Under the pieces are notes generated by a model. The model searched no databases and had not been told where the DNA came from. It saw only the letters and a program-made list of their open reading frames with translations. A stretch of 64,000 bases of DNA from Candidatus Zhuqueibacterota bacterium (GTDB lineage: Bacteria; Zhuqueibacterota; Zhuqueibacteria; Thermofontimicrobiales; Sulfurfontimicrobiaceae), in contig JAFGMA010000045.1 of assembly GCA_016927835.1 (NCBI GenBank), forward strand, positions 1 through 64,000, written 5' to 3'. The position numbers and the translations under genes were made by a program. Positions 1 through 10,705 of this stretch are shown piece by piece. Numbering within the stretch: position 1 is the first letter of the stretch; every line of letters begins with the position of its first letter.

Positions 1-54
1 TGCTTAACCTCATGGGATTGCTTCGCTGCACTCCGTTTCGCTCGCAATGACATG
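1..54. repeat. Partial copy of the same 'CTCGCAATGACA' repeat type at the window edge
   Basis: GGGATTGCTTCGCTGCACTCCGTTTCGCTCGCAATGACATGAAAG; left arm would lie outside the window. Confidence 0.55.
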
Positions 55-279
55 AAAGTTCAATTTGTGCCCGTGCAAAGTATAAAAACGTTTGATTCTT
101 TGCGCAAAATTTTTTATGTTGCGATTACCAGATCGATGCGCGATTGAAAAAAGATTTCTGCTGCCTGTTAAGGCAGCCGGGGAATGCGTAATGAGCTACG
201 TCGATTAAAATGGTACAACTGACCGGGCTGTCTGGTTTCCCGAATTGAGAAATGCGGCAAATTTCGAAGGAGAGAAGGA

Positions 280-3200
280 ATGGTGATATTCAAAACCTTC
301 CGTATCAGGTGTGCTGACTGGAAATCATGGTCGATTATTTTGTTCTTTGCAGTCGTTCATGCATCGGCGATTCAGTCCATTTTTGCATCCGTTTCCCGGG
401 CGGATTCGAGCAGGCAACAGCAATTTAACCGGGCACAACAACTAATCGGGCATAAACGATACGAGGAGGCGTTTGCGGCGTTCAATAATATTATCCGGAT
501 CGATCCGAACTTTTTACCCGCCTACAAAAAAATCATTTTCGTGTGCCAACAACGCGGCGATTTGAAACCTGCGCTAGAATATTTCGAAGAGCGGCTTCGG
601 GTGGCACCCGAAAGCGCCGGTGCGCTTTTTGGAATGGGCGCTTATCATGCTGCTCGCGATGAACATGAAATTGCCCTCACTTACTTTACAAAATCAATCC
701 GACAAAATCCTCAACTACTGCAAGCATATCGTGACCTTTGCGAAAGTTATCGCGAATTGGAACGGCTTGATGAAGCTGAAACGTATTTAAAAAGCCTTTT
801 CGCTCAATCGCCACCCGGAGCTGCATTATATGTTGCTCTGGGAATAATCTATCAATACAAGCGCGATTGGAAAGAATCGCTGAAAAACCTGGATCGCGCA
901 ATTGATTTGAATCCGGAATTCACCATTGCGCACATCGAAAAAGGGACGGTACTTTTCTATGCCGGACAAATTCAAACGGCGTTGGATGTGAACCAGCATG
1001 CATTGGAACTGGCACATAAACAGCATCAGCTTGAAGAAGAGGCAACGATCTTGAATGCGCTTGGGGTGAGCTTGAACTTTCAGGGCAAGCTATCCGATGT
1101 AGCACTCAGTTATCAAAAGGCGACTTCGATTCTGAAGCAAATCGGATCCGTCGAAAAGCATTACAAGGTGCAGATAAACCTGGGGATCACGTACACGCGA
1201 CTGGGCGACTATCCGCGAGCGCTAACGCTCCTCAAAGAATGCATGCTATATTTCAGAGCGCAGAATGACAGCACCACTCTGGCTACGGTGATGGGCAACA
1301 TGGGCGGGGTTTATATGAATCAGGCGCGTTATGACTCAGCCTGGTTTTATATTCAGCCTGCAGCCCGCATTTCCGAACGTTTTGAAAATTTCAGGTTCGC
1401 CTCTTATTGGAATAGTTTCCTGGGATTGATCCAACAGAATCGCGGAAATCTCGAGGACGCTCTGTACCACTTAAGACGGGCACATCAATACGCGCTTAAA
1501 TTCGGAAATCAAGCGTATGTCGCTCGAAATTTGTCCGCAATTGGTCGCATATTTTTTGAAATTGGGCGAGTCGATTCAGCAGTTACAAATTATAAGCGAG
1601 CGCTGGCGTATTTGCGAAAAGCAGGTGATGTATATTTTGAAGCCCATTGTCTGGCGAATCTCGCAATGGCAGAAAATGATGCCGGTAATTTCAGCCAGGG
1701 TCTGGAATACTATGAGACCGCATATCGCATCGTTCAGCAAACCGGCGATACCAAAGACCAGATGAATTGGCTCGGGGATATCGGAAATGTTCACAGCGCA
1801 CTGGGCGACTATGATGCCGCAATCCATTACTTCCGCAAGGCTCTGCAGCTTTCCGACCGACTACGAACCCCGGATGCCCAATGCCGGCTGCTCCATAATC
1901 TGGGAGAAAATTACATCCTGTGCGCAAAATACGATAGCGCCATAAACCTGTTAAACCGCGCCTTGAAAATTTCCCGTCGAATCGAAGCCCGGAAAAGCGA
2001 AACCGGCATTCTGGAAGGTCTGGGTACAAGTTACGCGCGCCTGCAAAAATGGGAAAAGGCACAGCATTATTATAGCCGGGCAATTGAATTGGGCAAAAAA
2101 ATGAATAACCGGCTCATTTTTCCGCCAATCTATATCAGCCTGAGCCGGTTGCATCGACAACAGGGCAACTATCCAGAGGCAAAGCACTACGCCCAACTTG
2201 CACTGAATTTAGCGAACGACATGAATAGCGCCACCAGCATCACCGACGCAAACCTGGAATTGGGCAGAATTTTCTTTAATTTGGATAGCCTGAAACTGGC
2301 TCGTGACTTTTTCCAGGCAGCTATTCGGTCAATCGAAGCGGTGCGCGACCGCGTACCCGGACAGGAATTTAAAATATCGTATTTCGAGACGAAGACACGC
2401 GTTTATAATGCCTTGATACGCACATTGGTAACGCTCCATCGACGCGATCCGTCAGCGGGATTTGCAGAGCAGGCATTCAACGTCGCAGAACAGGCAAAGT
2501 CACGCACCATGCTCGAGTTGCTAAAACAAAGCAAAGCCAAATGGATGAAAAATGCTCCGATGGAGTTGCTGGTAGCAAGGCGCAATGCTGAGCAACAATT
2601 AAATAGCGCCCAGAGCGCACTGAGCCTGGAAGCAGGTAAATTGCAGCCTGATTCGATGAGACTGGATAGCTTGTGGATGCAATTAAGGCAATCCCAGGAT
2701 ACGTTGTATCAAATACAGGCACAGATTGAGCGCAAAGAAAATGGCTATAATACCATTAGAAATGCAAGTGCGCCAATCAACCTCAGACAAATACAAAGCA
2801 GAATATTGAAGCCGGAACAGGCTTTATTGGAATTTTCGGTTGGCAGCGAATCCAGCTATTTATTCATTGCCAAAAAGCAATCCCTGAATATCTTTGAAAT
2901 TCCGATGGCAGACTCTGCCCTCAAGACAAAAATATTGCAATTAAGACGTCCTTTCGTCAATGTGAAGGATGCAACCGATATACATTTCGACGTCCACCTG
3001 GCGCACAAGCTTTATTCGCTGCTGCTTAAGCCGGCAGAAGCGATCATCAATCCCGGAGAAACGCTCATCATCGTGCCGGACGGAATTCTATTCTATTTGC
3101 CATTTGAAGCGCTGGTGACAGATTTGGGAGGGAATTCGGGTGACGAATCAACATTGTATGAACGATATCGGACATCACGTTATTTGATAGAAAAATTTCC

Positions 3201-4044
3201 CATTGCCTACAGCAGTTCTGCGAGTGTACTGGATCCGCTACTGGCTGCCGCTCGAGAAAAAGCCTCACCCGAACATAATTTGCTGGCTGTTGGAGACCCT
3301 TCGTATCACAACACGGCACCGGATGCAATGGTGCTTCGTCAACAGCGAAATTGGCTTTTTCAACCACTGCAATATTCGGAACAGGAAATCGAACAAATCA
3401 ATCGTGAATTCAGGCAAGCGACGACGATGCTTCATCGAAATGCCACGGAGGATTCGATCAAGGCGATTGCCGGCGAGTACCGTCTGCTGCATTTTTCAGC
3501 CCACGGTCTGCTCGATGAACGCCAGCCGATGTATTCGGGTCTCGCGCTGACGCAGGACGATGATCCCGCCGAAGATGGCTTTTTACAATCCTATGAAATT
3601 TTCGATCTGAAGCTCAATGCCGATCTGGTGACATTGAGTGCGTGCGAAACCGGATTGGGCGCATTGAAACAGGGAGAAGGCATCATCGGCTTGACACGGG
3701 CATTTTTGTATGCAGGTTGCAAATCGGTTGTTGTGAGCCTGTGGAGTGTTGCCGATGCATCGACCGCCGAACTGATGGCGCATTTTTATCGCAATTTAAA
3801 CCAGGGAATGAGCAAGGCAGACGCTTTGCGCCAAGCAAAATTAGCCCTGATGCGGCAATCGGTCGATATGGGACAGGTCCGCCTGTCTTATGCAAATCCT
3901 TTTTTCTGGGCGCCGTTTGTGCTGATCGGCGACACGGAAGCTGTCGAGGCTTCGGCGAATCAGTATATTTATTTGATTTGGATGATCGTTGGATTGGCTG
4001 TTTCAATTGCAATTTGGGTGGGTAGAAGACGCCGAATTTCGTAA
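280..4044 (+). CDS. Secreted/membrane-anchored TPR-CHAT domain protein (caspase-like protease fold)
   Basis: 1254 aa ORF; N-terminal hydrophobic signal; many TPR motifs; C-terminal CHAT domain with His motif LLHFSAHGLLD and Cys motif LVTLSACETGLG; terminal TM helix followed by GRRRRIS. Confidence 0.88.
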   Translation: MVIFKTFRIRCADWKSWSIILFFAVVHASAIQSIFASVSRADSSRQQQFNRAQQLIGHKRYEEAFAAFNNIIRIDPNFLPAYKKIIFVCQQRGDLKPALEYFEERLRVAPESAGALFGMGAYHAARDEHEIALTYFTKSIRQNPQLLQAYRDLCESYRELERLDEAETYLKSLFAQSPPGAALYVALGIIYQYKRDWKESLKNLDRAIDLNPEFTIAHIEKGTVLFYAGQIQTALDVNQHALELAHKQHQLEEEATILNALGVSLNFQGKLSDVALSYQKATSILKQIGSVEKHYKVQINLGITYTRLGDYPRALTLLKECMLYFRAQNDSTTLATVMGNMGGVYMNQARYDSAWFYIQPAARISERFENFRFASYWNSFLGLIQQNRGNLEDALYHLRRAHQYALKFGNQAYVARNLSAIGRIFFEIGRVDSAVTNYKRALAYLRKAGDVYFEAHCLANLAMAENDAGNFSQGLEYYETAYRIVQQTGDTKDQMNWLGDIGNVHSALGDYDAAIHYFRKALQLSDRLRTPDAQCRLLHNLGENYILCAKYDSAINLLNRALKISRRIEARKSETGILEGLGTSYARLQKWEKAQHYYSRAIELGKKMNNRLIFPPIYISLSRLHRQQGNYPEAKHYAQLALNLANDMNSATSITDANLELGRIFFNLDSLKLARDFFQAAIRSIEAVRDRVPGQEFKISYFETKTRVYNALIRTLVTLHRRDPSAGFAEQAFNVAEQAKSRTMLELLKQSKAKWMKNAPMELLVARRNAEQQLNSAQSALSLEAGKLQPDSMRLDSLWMQLRQSQDTLYQIQAQIERKENGYNTIRNASAPINLRQIQSRILKPEQALLEFSVGSESSYLFIAKKQSLNIFEIPMADSALKTKILQLRRPFVNVKDATDIHFDVHLAHKLYSLLLKPAEAIINPGETLIIVPDGILFYLPFEALVTDLGGNSGDESTLYERYRTSRYLIEKFPIAYSSSASVLDPLLAAAREKASPEHNLLAVGDPSYHNTAPDAMVLRQQRNWLFQPLQYSEQEIEQINREFRQATTMLHRNATEDSIKAIAGEYRLLHFSAHGLLDERQPMYSGLALTQDDDPAEDGFLQSYEIFDLKLNADLVTLSACETGLGALKQGEGIIGLTRAFLYAGCKSVVVSLWSVADASTAELMAHFYRNLNQGMSKADALRQAKLALMRQSVDMGQVRLSYANPFFWAPFVLIGDTEAVEASANQYIYLIWMIVGLAVSIAIWVGRRRRIS

Positions 4045-4255
4045 TCGCTCAACACACACCTTAAGAGATGTTTTACGATTTTGATTTGTGATATTAAAAC
4101 TTCGTAAATCGCAAATCCATAATCATTATTCTATAATCAAAAAAGTACGGTGATAAGCGATTGCCGAATTTCCGGATAGCACCAGGACCTGTTTTTTCTT
4201 GAAAAATGCCGCGTGCGCTTCGCCCTGCATCCGGATGTTTCAAATAGTGCCTGTT

Positions 4256-5233
4256 CTAGCGCCCGTACGCCTGCTCTTGCAGCTTCTCAATTTTTTCGAT
4301 CTGGTCCCTGGCTTTCTCTGTAAAGCGATTCGTTTCCATTTCCTCGAATTGCTTCAAAATGCTCAGAGCAGCTTTCGGTTCATTTTTTTTCAGGTAAACC
4401 TGCGCCAGGTACCAATAGGCGGCGGGCTTCCCGGGCTCGTTGCGGATCAACGAATTGAATTGCAGTTCCGCCTGATCATAGTTTTCTTCCAAAAATAAGC
4501 AGACGCCCCAATAGAGCCGCGCCAACGCATTCGATGAATCTTGCAGAGCAACCTGCTGCAATTTTTCGGCTGCGCCATTGTAATCACCATTCACATAATC
4601 CTTCATCGCCAGTTTAAACAGCCTGTCTGCGGGCGAAAGCGTTTCCCGGAGACCAAGTTCGACATAGGGGTAGGGTTTCGAGTCAGCAAGCTCCGATATG
4701 CTGGCAGGCAAGAATGCACTCTGATAAAAGTGATATCCGAAAATGACTAAAAACAGCGATACTGCCACCGGAACCAGAATGCGCGTCGCCGGAATCCAGG
4801 AAAAGCGCGATCCTGCGAAACGCTGTTTCAATGCCTTCACCCACTCTGAAAACGTCTTTTTTGCTCCGGGTTCGATATTCAATTCAAACATTGGTTCGAG
4901 TTGATCGAGCACTTTCATCCGCTCGTTTGCCTCACGGCAGCTTTCGCACGATTTCAGATGCCGTTGCATGCGATTGATTTCGACCAGCGAGTCCAGTCTT
5001 CCATCGAGCAGGGATCCCAATTCTTCGGTAGACAGGTGCTTTTTTGCTGCAGCATCCAAAGCCGAGGTAATTGTGAGATTCACCTGTTTTAATTGATGAT
5101 ATTTCACCCGGCAGGCTTCACATTGCGCCAGATGCGATTTCAACTGCTGATGGTCGTGCACGGAGAGCTCTTCCGCATCAATTTCCATGTTCATCAACGA
5201 AATTGCCTGCTCACATGCTATATTTTGTCCCAT
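4256..5233 (-). CDS. Putative anti-sigma factor: two zinc-finger-like CxxC segments + TM helix + TPR repeats
   Basis: HLAQCEACRVKYHQ and HLKSCEESCREA-type motifs, TM segment ILVPVAVSLFLVIFGYHFY, C-terminal TPRs; start moved to MGQNIACEQ (codon 30 of the ORF). Confidence 0.75.
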   Translation of the reverse strand: MGQNIACEQAISLMNMEIDAEELSVHDHQQLKSHLAQCEACRVKYHQLKQVNLTITSALDAAAKKHLSTEELGSLLDGRLDSLVEINRMQRHLKSCESCREANERMKVLDQLEPMFELNIEPGAKKTFSEWVKALKQRFAGSRFSWIPATRILVPVAVSLFLVIFGYHFYQSAFLPASISELADSKPYPYVELGLRETLSPADRLFKLAMKDYVNGDYNGAAEKLQQVALQDSSNALARLYWGVCLFLEENYDQAELQFNSLIRNEPGKPAAYWYLAQVYLKKNEPKAALSILKQFEEMETNRFTEKARDQIEKIEKLQEQAYGR

Positions 5234-5345
5234 CTTATTTGCGCTCCAATGATTTCTATCAGGTGATACTTTCTGTCCGGCATCGCGGCAAATTGGATTA
5301 TCCGCTTCAGCTTTCCCCACAAAAGCGTTTCAACATCCCCTCATT

Positions 5346-6095
5346 TTATGTGTCGAAATTGAAACAGATTTTTTTTAATTTTTTTTGCAATGCGGATCGG
5401 TTCGAGTGCAGGATATAGGCAACGCGCTGATAGTTTAGCGAAACGCTGTCATCCGAGAATTTTTTGCCGGCGCTTTCGATAATCTCCGCATAGCTGAGAC
5501 CATGCATCCATTTTGAAATTTTTATAAATTTTTCAATCGGTGGCTGGTCTTCGATATATTGCTGAATAATCGATTCGATTTCGCCCTGTGCTTCAGGCTG
5601 TTCCGGGATATCGGTGTGATATGATTCCTGGTAAACCAGCTTTTCATGTTGACGTTTTTCCTTCCTGCCGGCATCGATGAGCTTGTTGCGCACAATGGGC
5701 CACAGATAACTCGATAGCTTGCATTGTCCCCGGTACGCCCGCAATACTTTGCACTCATCTGCTGCCATCACCTGGTAAACGATTTCGGAAACGACATCAT
5801 CTTCGTCAGCAAAGAAAATCCCTTTGCCCACCATGGCTTTGATGAGCTTCGAAATCAGTTTTCGCAGATCGCGGAAAAGCTGTTTTTCAATTTTGTGGTC
5901 GCCGCTTAAATATGCATTTACAAGCCGAACGTCATCAGTATTAAAGGCTGACAAAGTATCCTCCGCGTGTTTATCAATGAAAATCAAATGTATGAACTTG
6001 AGGAATAAAATGCAAGTAGTTTCCACGGTAATAAAACAGGTTCTTTCAGATTTTAATCGATGCGAGACAAATAACGGAAAAATTGAATTATTCAA
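5346..6095 (-). CDS. ECF-like RNA polymerase sigma factor
   Basis: FADEDDVVSEIVYQVM...YRGQCKLSSYLWPIVRNKLIDAGRKEKR resembles sigma region 2; directly upstream of the zinc-finger gene on the same strand; true start probably downstream of 6095. Confidence 0.65.
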   Translation of the reverse strand: MNNSIFPLFVSHRLKSERTCFITVETTCILFLKFIHLIFIDKHAEDTLSAFNTDDVRLVNAYLSGDHKIEKQLFRDLRKLISKLIKAMVGKGIFFADEDDVVSEIVYQVMAADECKVLRAYRGQCKLSSYLWPIVRNKLIDAGRKEKRQHEKLVYQESYHTDIPEQPEAQGEIESIIQQYIEDQPPIEKFIKISKWMHGLSYAEIIESAGKKFSDDSVSLNYQRVAYILHSNRSALQKKLKKICFNFDT

Positions 6096-6369
6096 CTCCT
6101 CGCTCTCACCTGCTCTTTCATAAGAGGCGAAACGAGCTTTTCTTCAATGAATTAAGATGACTTGGTGAAAGTTGAAACCTCGGCGCAGAAACGGCAAACC
6201 CGCAGCTAACCCGTTGCCTTTCTGACTGGATGAAACGAATTTTTAAAAAAATTCGAAATTTGCATGTTTGGATTCGACAAACCAGATGAAAAGCGAATTC
6301 GACTTTCATAAAAAGCCAATTTAACACGACATTTTTATTATTTCACTTTCAAATCAGGAGGTATTTCCA

Positions 6370-8334
6370 ATGAAATCAAAAATCTATTCCACAGGCATCG
6401 TATCGCTGCTTTGTGCGGTAATCCTTTTATCTGCATCGACTGCATTTTGTCAGGCAAAAATATTATTTGATGCCACACATGGCACGCTTGCTCGCTATGA
6501 CGGGCGAACATGGTTCCAGGATTTGCAGGCGGAACTGACCAGCCTGGGCAATACTGTTTCGACGACAACCGACATTGGTCGGGCTAATTTGACCCAGCAT
6601 GACATAATCGTTATCAGCGTCGTCACCACATATCATTCCGCTTACACCGCGGGCGAGGTTAACAAAATACGGAATTATGTTCGAAATGGCGGCGGATTAT
6701 TGATAATGGGGGAAATGCCGTTTTATCTTAACGATCACATCAATCCGGTATCCGAGGCATTCGGCATCACCTGTGGCGTTTCAGAGCTTTCGCCCCGAGA
6801 TTTGACGATCACGAATATTCAGCGGCTCCACCCCATTTTTCAACACGTGAGTGAAATTTTTTTCCAGATCGCCGGTGAGGTGACTGCTTCGTCGCCTGGC
6901 ACTGCGGTCGCCTGGAATCGTCTCGGAGCATCCGCTGCGGTAGCGGTTGCGGAATTCGGACAGGGACGTGTGGTGGTTACCGGGGATGCCAATTTCTGCT
7001 ACACAGATATGTTCGGCGATACCCGGCTTTATGATGCGGACAACCGCCAATTTATTGAAAATATTTTCGAATGGTTGTACAGCGGTATACTCTGGCGCTG
7101 GGATACGTTCGATTTCAATTTTGGCACAGACCAGGGATGGACACTCTACGGTGCATTGGATGAGGGGGGACACGGGCCTTTCGCTCATGGTTTCGGTTAT
7201 GACTGGATGGATTTAGTTAATTACCCGGATGTTCCTCGATCGGGCTACCCGGCGACACTGGGCGATAACCGCGGATCCATTAAAATGTGTACGATTGGCG
7301 GGCACGGCGTATGCAATCCCGGCGCAACCTGGTGGTGCATGGTCTTTACATCGCCATTGCTCATCATTTCTCCGGCATGGCAGCGTGCTGAAGGATTCTC
7401 AGCAAAAATTGCCCATTGCATGGAAGTGCCTGATGGCGGATACTTCACGCCGACTTTAGAGCTCTACGGGAATCTTTTCGTCAGGATTTATGATTTCGAT
7501 TTGCGCCGCTATCGGTATTTCTACAGTGGTGCGGCACAGCCCTTCAACAATTGGGCAACAGATCCCCGATGGATTGACATGAGTTTCAATTGGTCGGGTA
7601 TGCCGGCTACGAGGTATCTCATCACGAATGTGTATGTCTGTATTTGGGGCGAAATGGCGCGACCGCGCTTCGAAGGCGGATTATATATTGACGAAGTCGC
7701 GCCTTTTGAAGTCTCGCTTTCAGGCTCAGACACGCCAGCCGCGACGCTTACCAAATCTGCTATTGATGCAAGTACCAAAGAAGCCCGCTCCGGAATTAAC
7801 GAGCACGAGGCGCCTTCTATATTCGAAATCGTTCCGAACGCCGCTCTTGATTCTCAGGTCGCTGCTGAATTGACCAAAGAGCTTCCCACCAGGACGTCTC
7901 TGTTTAGAGAATTCGAGCATGTTCTTTGCATGGCCGATACGCCTGCTTTGAATAAAAAGTCAGATGCAGAAAAGAAAGACTCGTTGGAAAAGGAGCCGTT
8001 GAAGCATTCTATTCTCAGCGAAAGCGAGTTGCCGACGTCTTTTAAACTGGGGCAGAATTATCCCAATCCATTCAACCCGGAAACCACAATCGCGTATCAC
8101 CTGCCAGTTTCATCCGAGGTTGAATTGACGGTTTATGATATCGCAGGACGGGAGGTGCGGCGACTGGTTCGAGGGATTCAATCCGCCGGTGAATATGATG
8201 TGAATTGGGATGGCTGCGACAGCGTCGGGCAGAAAGCGGCATCGGGAATCTATCTTTGCAAAATCATGGCTCGTGCAACCGATTCTTCGCAACCGCTATT
8301 TTCTGAAGTTCGCATGATGACGCTGCTAAAATAG
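6370..8334 (+). CDS. Secreted protein with DUF4350/ThuA-like N-terminal domain and C-terminal Por/T9SS-type sorting domain
   Basis: Signal peptide; KILFDATHGTLARYDGRTWFQDLQAEL...GLLIMGEMPFYLNDH; C-term FKLGQNYPNPFNPETTIAYHLP...GIYLCKI. Confidence 0.72.
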   Translation: MKSKIYSTGIVSLLCAVILLSASTAFCQAKILFDATHGTLARYDGRTWFQDLQAELTSLGNTVSTTTDIGRANLTQHDIIVISVVTTYHSAYTAGEVNKIRNYVRNGGGLLIMGEMPFYLNDHINPVSEAFGITCGVSELSPRDLTITNIQRLHPIFQHVSEIFFQIAGEVTASSPGTAVAWNRLGASAAVAVAEFGQGRVVVTGDANFCYTDMFGDTRLYDADNRQFIENIFEWLYSGILWRWDTFDFNFGTDQGWTLYGALDEGGHGPFAHGFGYDWMDLVNYPDVPRSGYPATLGDNRGSIKMCTIGGHGVCNPGATWWCMVFTSPLLIISPAWQRAEGFSAKIAHCMEVPDGGYFTPTLELYGNLFVRIYDFDLRRYRYFYSGAAQPFNNWATDPRWIDMSFNWSGMPATRYLITNVYVCIWGEMARPRFEGGLYIDEVAPFEVSLSGSDTPAATLTKSAIDASTKEARSGINEHEAPSIFEIVPNAALDSQVAAELTKELPTRTSLFREFEHVLCMADTPALNKKSDAEKKDSLEKEPLKHSILSESELPTSFKLGQNYPNPFNPETTIAYHLPVSSEVELTVYDIAGREVRRLVRGIQSAGEYDVNWDGCDSVGQKAASGIYLCKIMARATDSSQPLFSEVRMMTLLK

Positions 8335-8419
8335 TCCCCGATCCCCTGCGCAACGATTGTCGGGAAATCCGGCATTTATTCGGCTATTCGAAATTCTGTA
8401 TCCGCGTCGATACCAAATT

Positions 8420-8474
8420 GGAAATGTTTAAATACAAACTGGTTCTGTGTTTAAACATTTCCTGTTATTTTTTA
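8420..8474 (+). terminator. Rho-independent terminator-like hairpin
   Basis: Perfect 13-bp inverted repeat GGAAATGTTTAAA (8420-8432) / TTTAAACATTTCC (8450-8462) followed by TGTTATTTTTTATT. Confidence 0.7.
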
Positions 8475-8498
8475 TTCCCTTTGAAAAGCCTTTAAACA

Positions 8499-9758
8499 TC
8501 ATCGAATTAACAGCATCTTCCGACTGATTACCATCGAAGGCGCGATCAACCTGGCAACGTACACACCGCTGGCGCAGTCTTCCGCATTCCACGAAATTTC
8601 ATATTGTCCCTGGTCCCGGAAGCCTTCGAGCAGCACTGTCACTTCACTGCCCAGCGCGTTATAGATCGCCAGTTTTATTTCGGAAGGCGTTTGAAGGGTG
8701 AATTCAATAGTTGTGGCGGCGTTGAACGGATTGGGAAAATTTTGCACCAATTCAAATTGATCCGGCGCCGGATGCTTCTCGATTGGTTCGACTGCGCTGC
8801 CGATTTGCTCCGCCTGCAATTGCTGCAAGTCGCGCCAGCCAACCAATTGAATCCCCAAGCTATCGATGAAAGCATGCATCTCGTCTGATTTGAAGATCCG
8901 GTAATCCCAGTCACGGGCACGCCAGGCATTGGTGATCGCTTTAATTTCATCCGACTCGACTGCCGCATGAATGTAAAGCTCGGTCACTCCCGGCATCAGG
9001 TTTGTGAGCATGTCACAATACATATCGAAGGTTTCTTCGTAAGTACTGCCATGCTCGCCGGATATCAAAAAATCCGGCAATGCGAATCCCTGCTCAACCT
9101 TTTGGGCAGCAAACGCCTTGAGCGCATTTTTTCGCACTTCGGGCAGCAATTGATCGAACGGCGGAGACAGGTCACGCGGCAGGCGGAAGGGCAAACCGTA
9201 TTCGGCGCTCAATTCATAAATTATCTCCAGAAAGTGCTTGCCGAGAATTAATCCGTATACACTTGCCATGTGGTTATCGATATGCGTTGGTATCACGCCG
9301 AATTGCAGCGCTTTTTCAATTTGTGCACGCAGTTCGAGTTCCACCTGCTCGGGTTGCGCATAAAGTTCCACCCACAGCTCATTGTCCGGGAAATAGCCTT
9401 CAGCGGTTAACAGTGAAGGAATCTGAGCAGCGGAGGCAACACTGCCCCATTTATAATCACCCCATTCGGCGGTAAGCGTTAAATGGACACCGACATCTGA
9501 TTGTGGATTTTTACGGCAAAATTCAGCGCTTTCAGGGAACCAGGAGCAGGGAACCATAATCGTAGCCGATGTGATCCGGTTGCTGCTCAATAAATTTATC
9601 GTCGCGACGTTTTCCGCGTGGCACATCCCGAAATCATCCGCATTGATGATCAACACCCTGTCATCGGCAGCATACCCCAGCAGTTCCGCGGTAGTTTGCG
9701 CGAAAGCGGCATTCAACAGCCCGATGAGGATGATGAAAATTACAAAAGCCTGTTTCAA
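8499..9758 (-). CDS. Secreted ChbG/YdjC-family polysaccharide deacetylase with T9SS-type C-terminal domain
   Basis: Signal peptide; VLIINADDFGMCHAENVATINLL, DVGVHLTLTAEW, THIDNHMASVY; C-term FELVQNFPNPFNAATTIEFTL. Confidence 0.85.
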   Translation of the reverse strand: MKQAFVIFIILIGLLNAAFAQTTAELLGYAADDRVLIINADDFGMCHAENVATINLLSSNRITSATIMVPCSWFPESAEFCRKNPQSDVGVHLTLTAEWGDYKWGSVASAAQIPSLLTAEGYFPDNELWVELYAQPEQVELELRAQIEKALQFGVIPTHIDNHMASVYGLILGKHFLEIIYELSAEYGLPFRLPRDLSPPFDQLLPEVRKNALKAFAAQKVEQGFALPDFLISGEHGSTYEETFDMYCDMLTNLMPGVTELYIHAAVESDEIKAITNAWRARDWDYRIFKSDEMHAFIDSLGIQLVGWRDLQQLQAEQIGSAVEPIEKHPAPDQFELVQNFPNPFNAATTIEFTLQTPSEIKLAIYNALGSEVTVLLEGFRDQGQYEISWNAEDCASGVYVARLIAPSMVISRKMLLIR

Positions 9759-9839
9759 AATTCATCTCCCATATTTTCAATATCTGATTCACGTTTCATT
9801 CACCCAATTCTGGTAACTCACAGAGGCGCTTTCTGCAAA

Positions 9840-10703
9840 TCATCCCTTGATCCCCGACAGGATGATACCTCGCACAAAATATTTCTGCGCCATGAAAAAC
9901 AAGATCAACACCGGAATCAATGAAAGCATTGACGTCGCCATCACATAATGCGGCAGATCGCTGTAGACATCTTTGAACATATTGATACCCAGCGAAAGCG
10001 GAAACTTGTCGAATGTCTGCAAATAAATGAGCGGCTGAAGAAAATCGTTCCAATGGCGGATGAACGACAGCACCGTGACCGTAGCCAGCGCCGGTTTCGC
10101 CAGCGGCAGCATAATAATCAGGAAAATACGTAAATGCGAACAGCCATCGATTTTAGCCGCATTTTCGAGTTCAAGCGGAATCGTTTTGAAAAATTGCCGC
10201 AATAAAAATATATTGAAAACGCCGCCGCCCAAAAAATAGGGCACAATCAACGGGTTGTACGTATCGTGCCAGCCAAGATATTTGAAAAGCAGGAATTGAG
10301 GGATCAGGGTTACCTGTGCGGGCAACATGATCGTACTCAGCAGCACGATGAAAAAGAAATCCCTCCCGAACCAGCGCAGTCTGGCAAACGCATACGCCAC
10401 AACAGCAGCCGAAGCAATTTGTCCGACCAGGCTCAATAAGGTAATGTAAATTGTATTGGTAAAAAATTTGACCAGCGGCAGCAGCTTGAAAATCATGACG
10501 TAATTGTTCCAGCGCACCGGGCTCGGAATCCATTGATGCGGAACAGCGTACACCTGCTGCAAATTTTTAAAGGAAGCTGAAAGTGACCACAGAAACGGAA
10601 TGATGAAAATACAGGACATCGCCGTCAAGATGAGGTAACCTGCAATGCGTCCGTATTTTTCCTGGAAACGTTTGCTGCGCCAGAATTTCTTGGCTGGAAG
10701 CAT
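9840..10703 (-). CDS. Sugar ABC transporter permease (MalG/UgpE-like)
   Basis: Six-TM protein with EAA-loop ELENAAKIDGCSHLRIFLIIMLPLAKPALAT; start chosen at MLPAKKFW. Confidence 0.92.
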   Translation of the reverse strand: MLPAKKFWRSKRFQEKYGRIAGYLILTAMSCIFIIPFLWSLSASFKNLQQVYAVPHQWIPSPVRWNNYVMIFKLLPLVKFFTNTIYITLLSLVGQIASAAVVAYAFARLRWFGRDFFFIVLLSTIMLPAQVTLIPQFLLFKYLGWHDTYNPLIVPYFLGGGVFNIFLLRQFFKTIPLELENAAKIDGCSHLRIFLIIMLPLAKPALATVTVLSFIRHWNDFLQPLIYLQTFDKFPLSLGINMFKDVYSDLPHYVMATSMLSLIPVLILFFMAQKYFVRGIILSGIKG

Positions 10704-10705
10704 TT

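Noticed and set aside
1691-2083. 130-aa antisense ORF within the CHAT gene
   Set aside because: Low-complexity Arg/Gly-rich translation antisense to a well-supported CDS; no RBS or domain.
280-4044. Type III-E CRISPR (gRAMP/Craspase) TPR-CHAT
   Set aside because: No Cas genes or CRISPR repeats nearby, and this CHAT protein is predicted to be exported.
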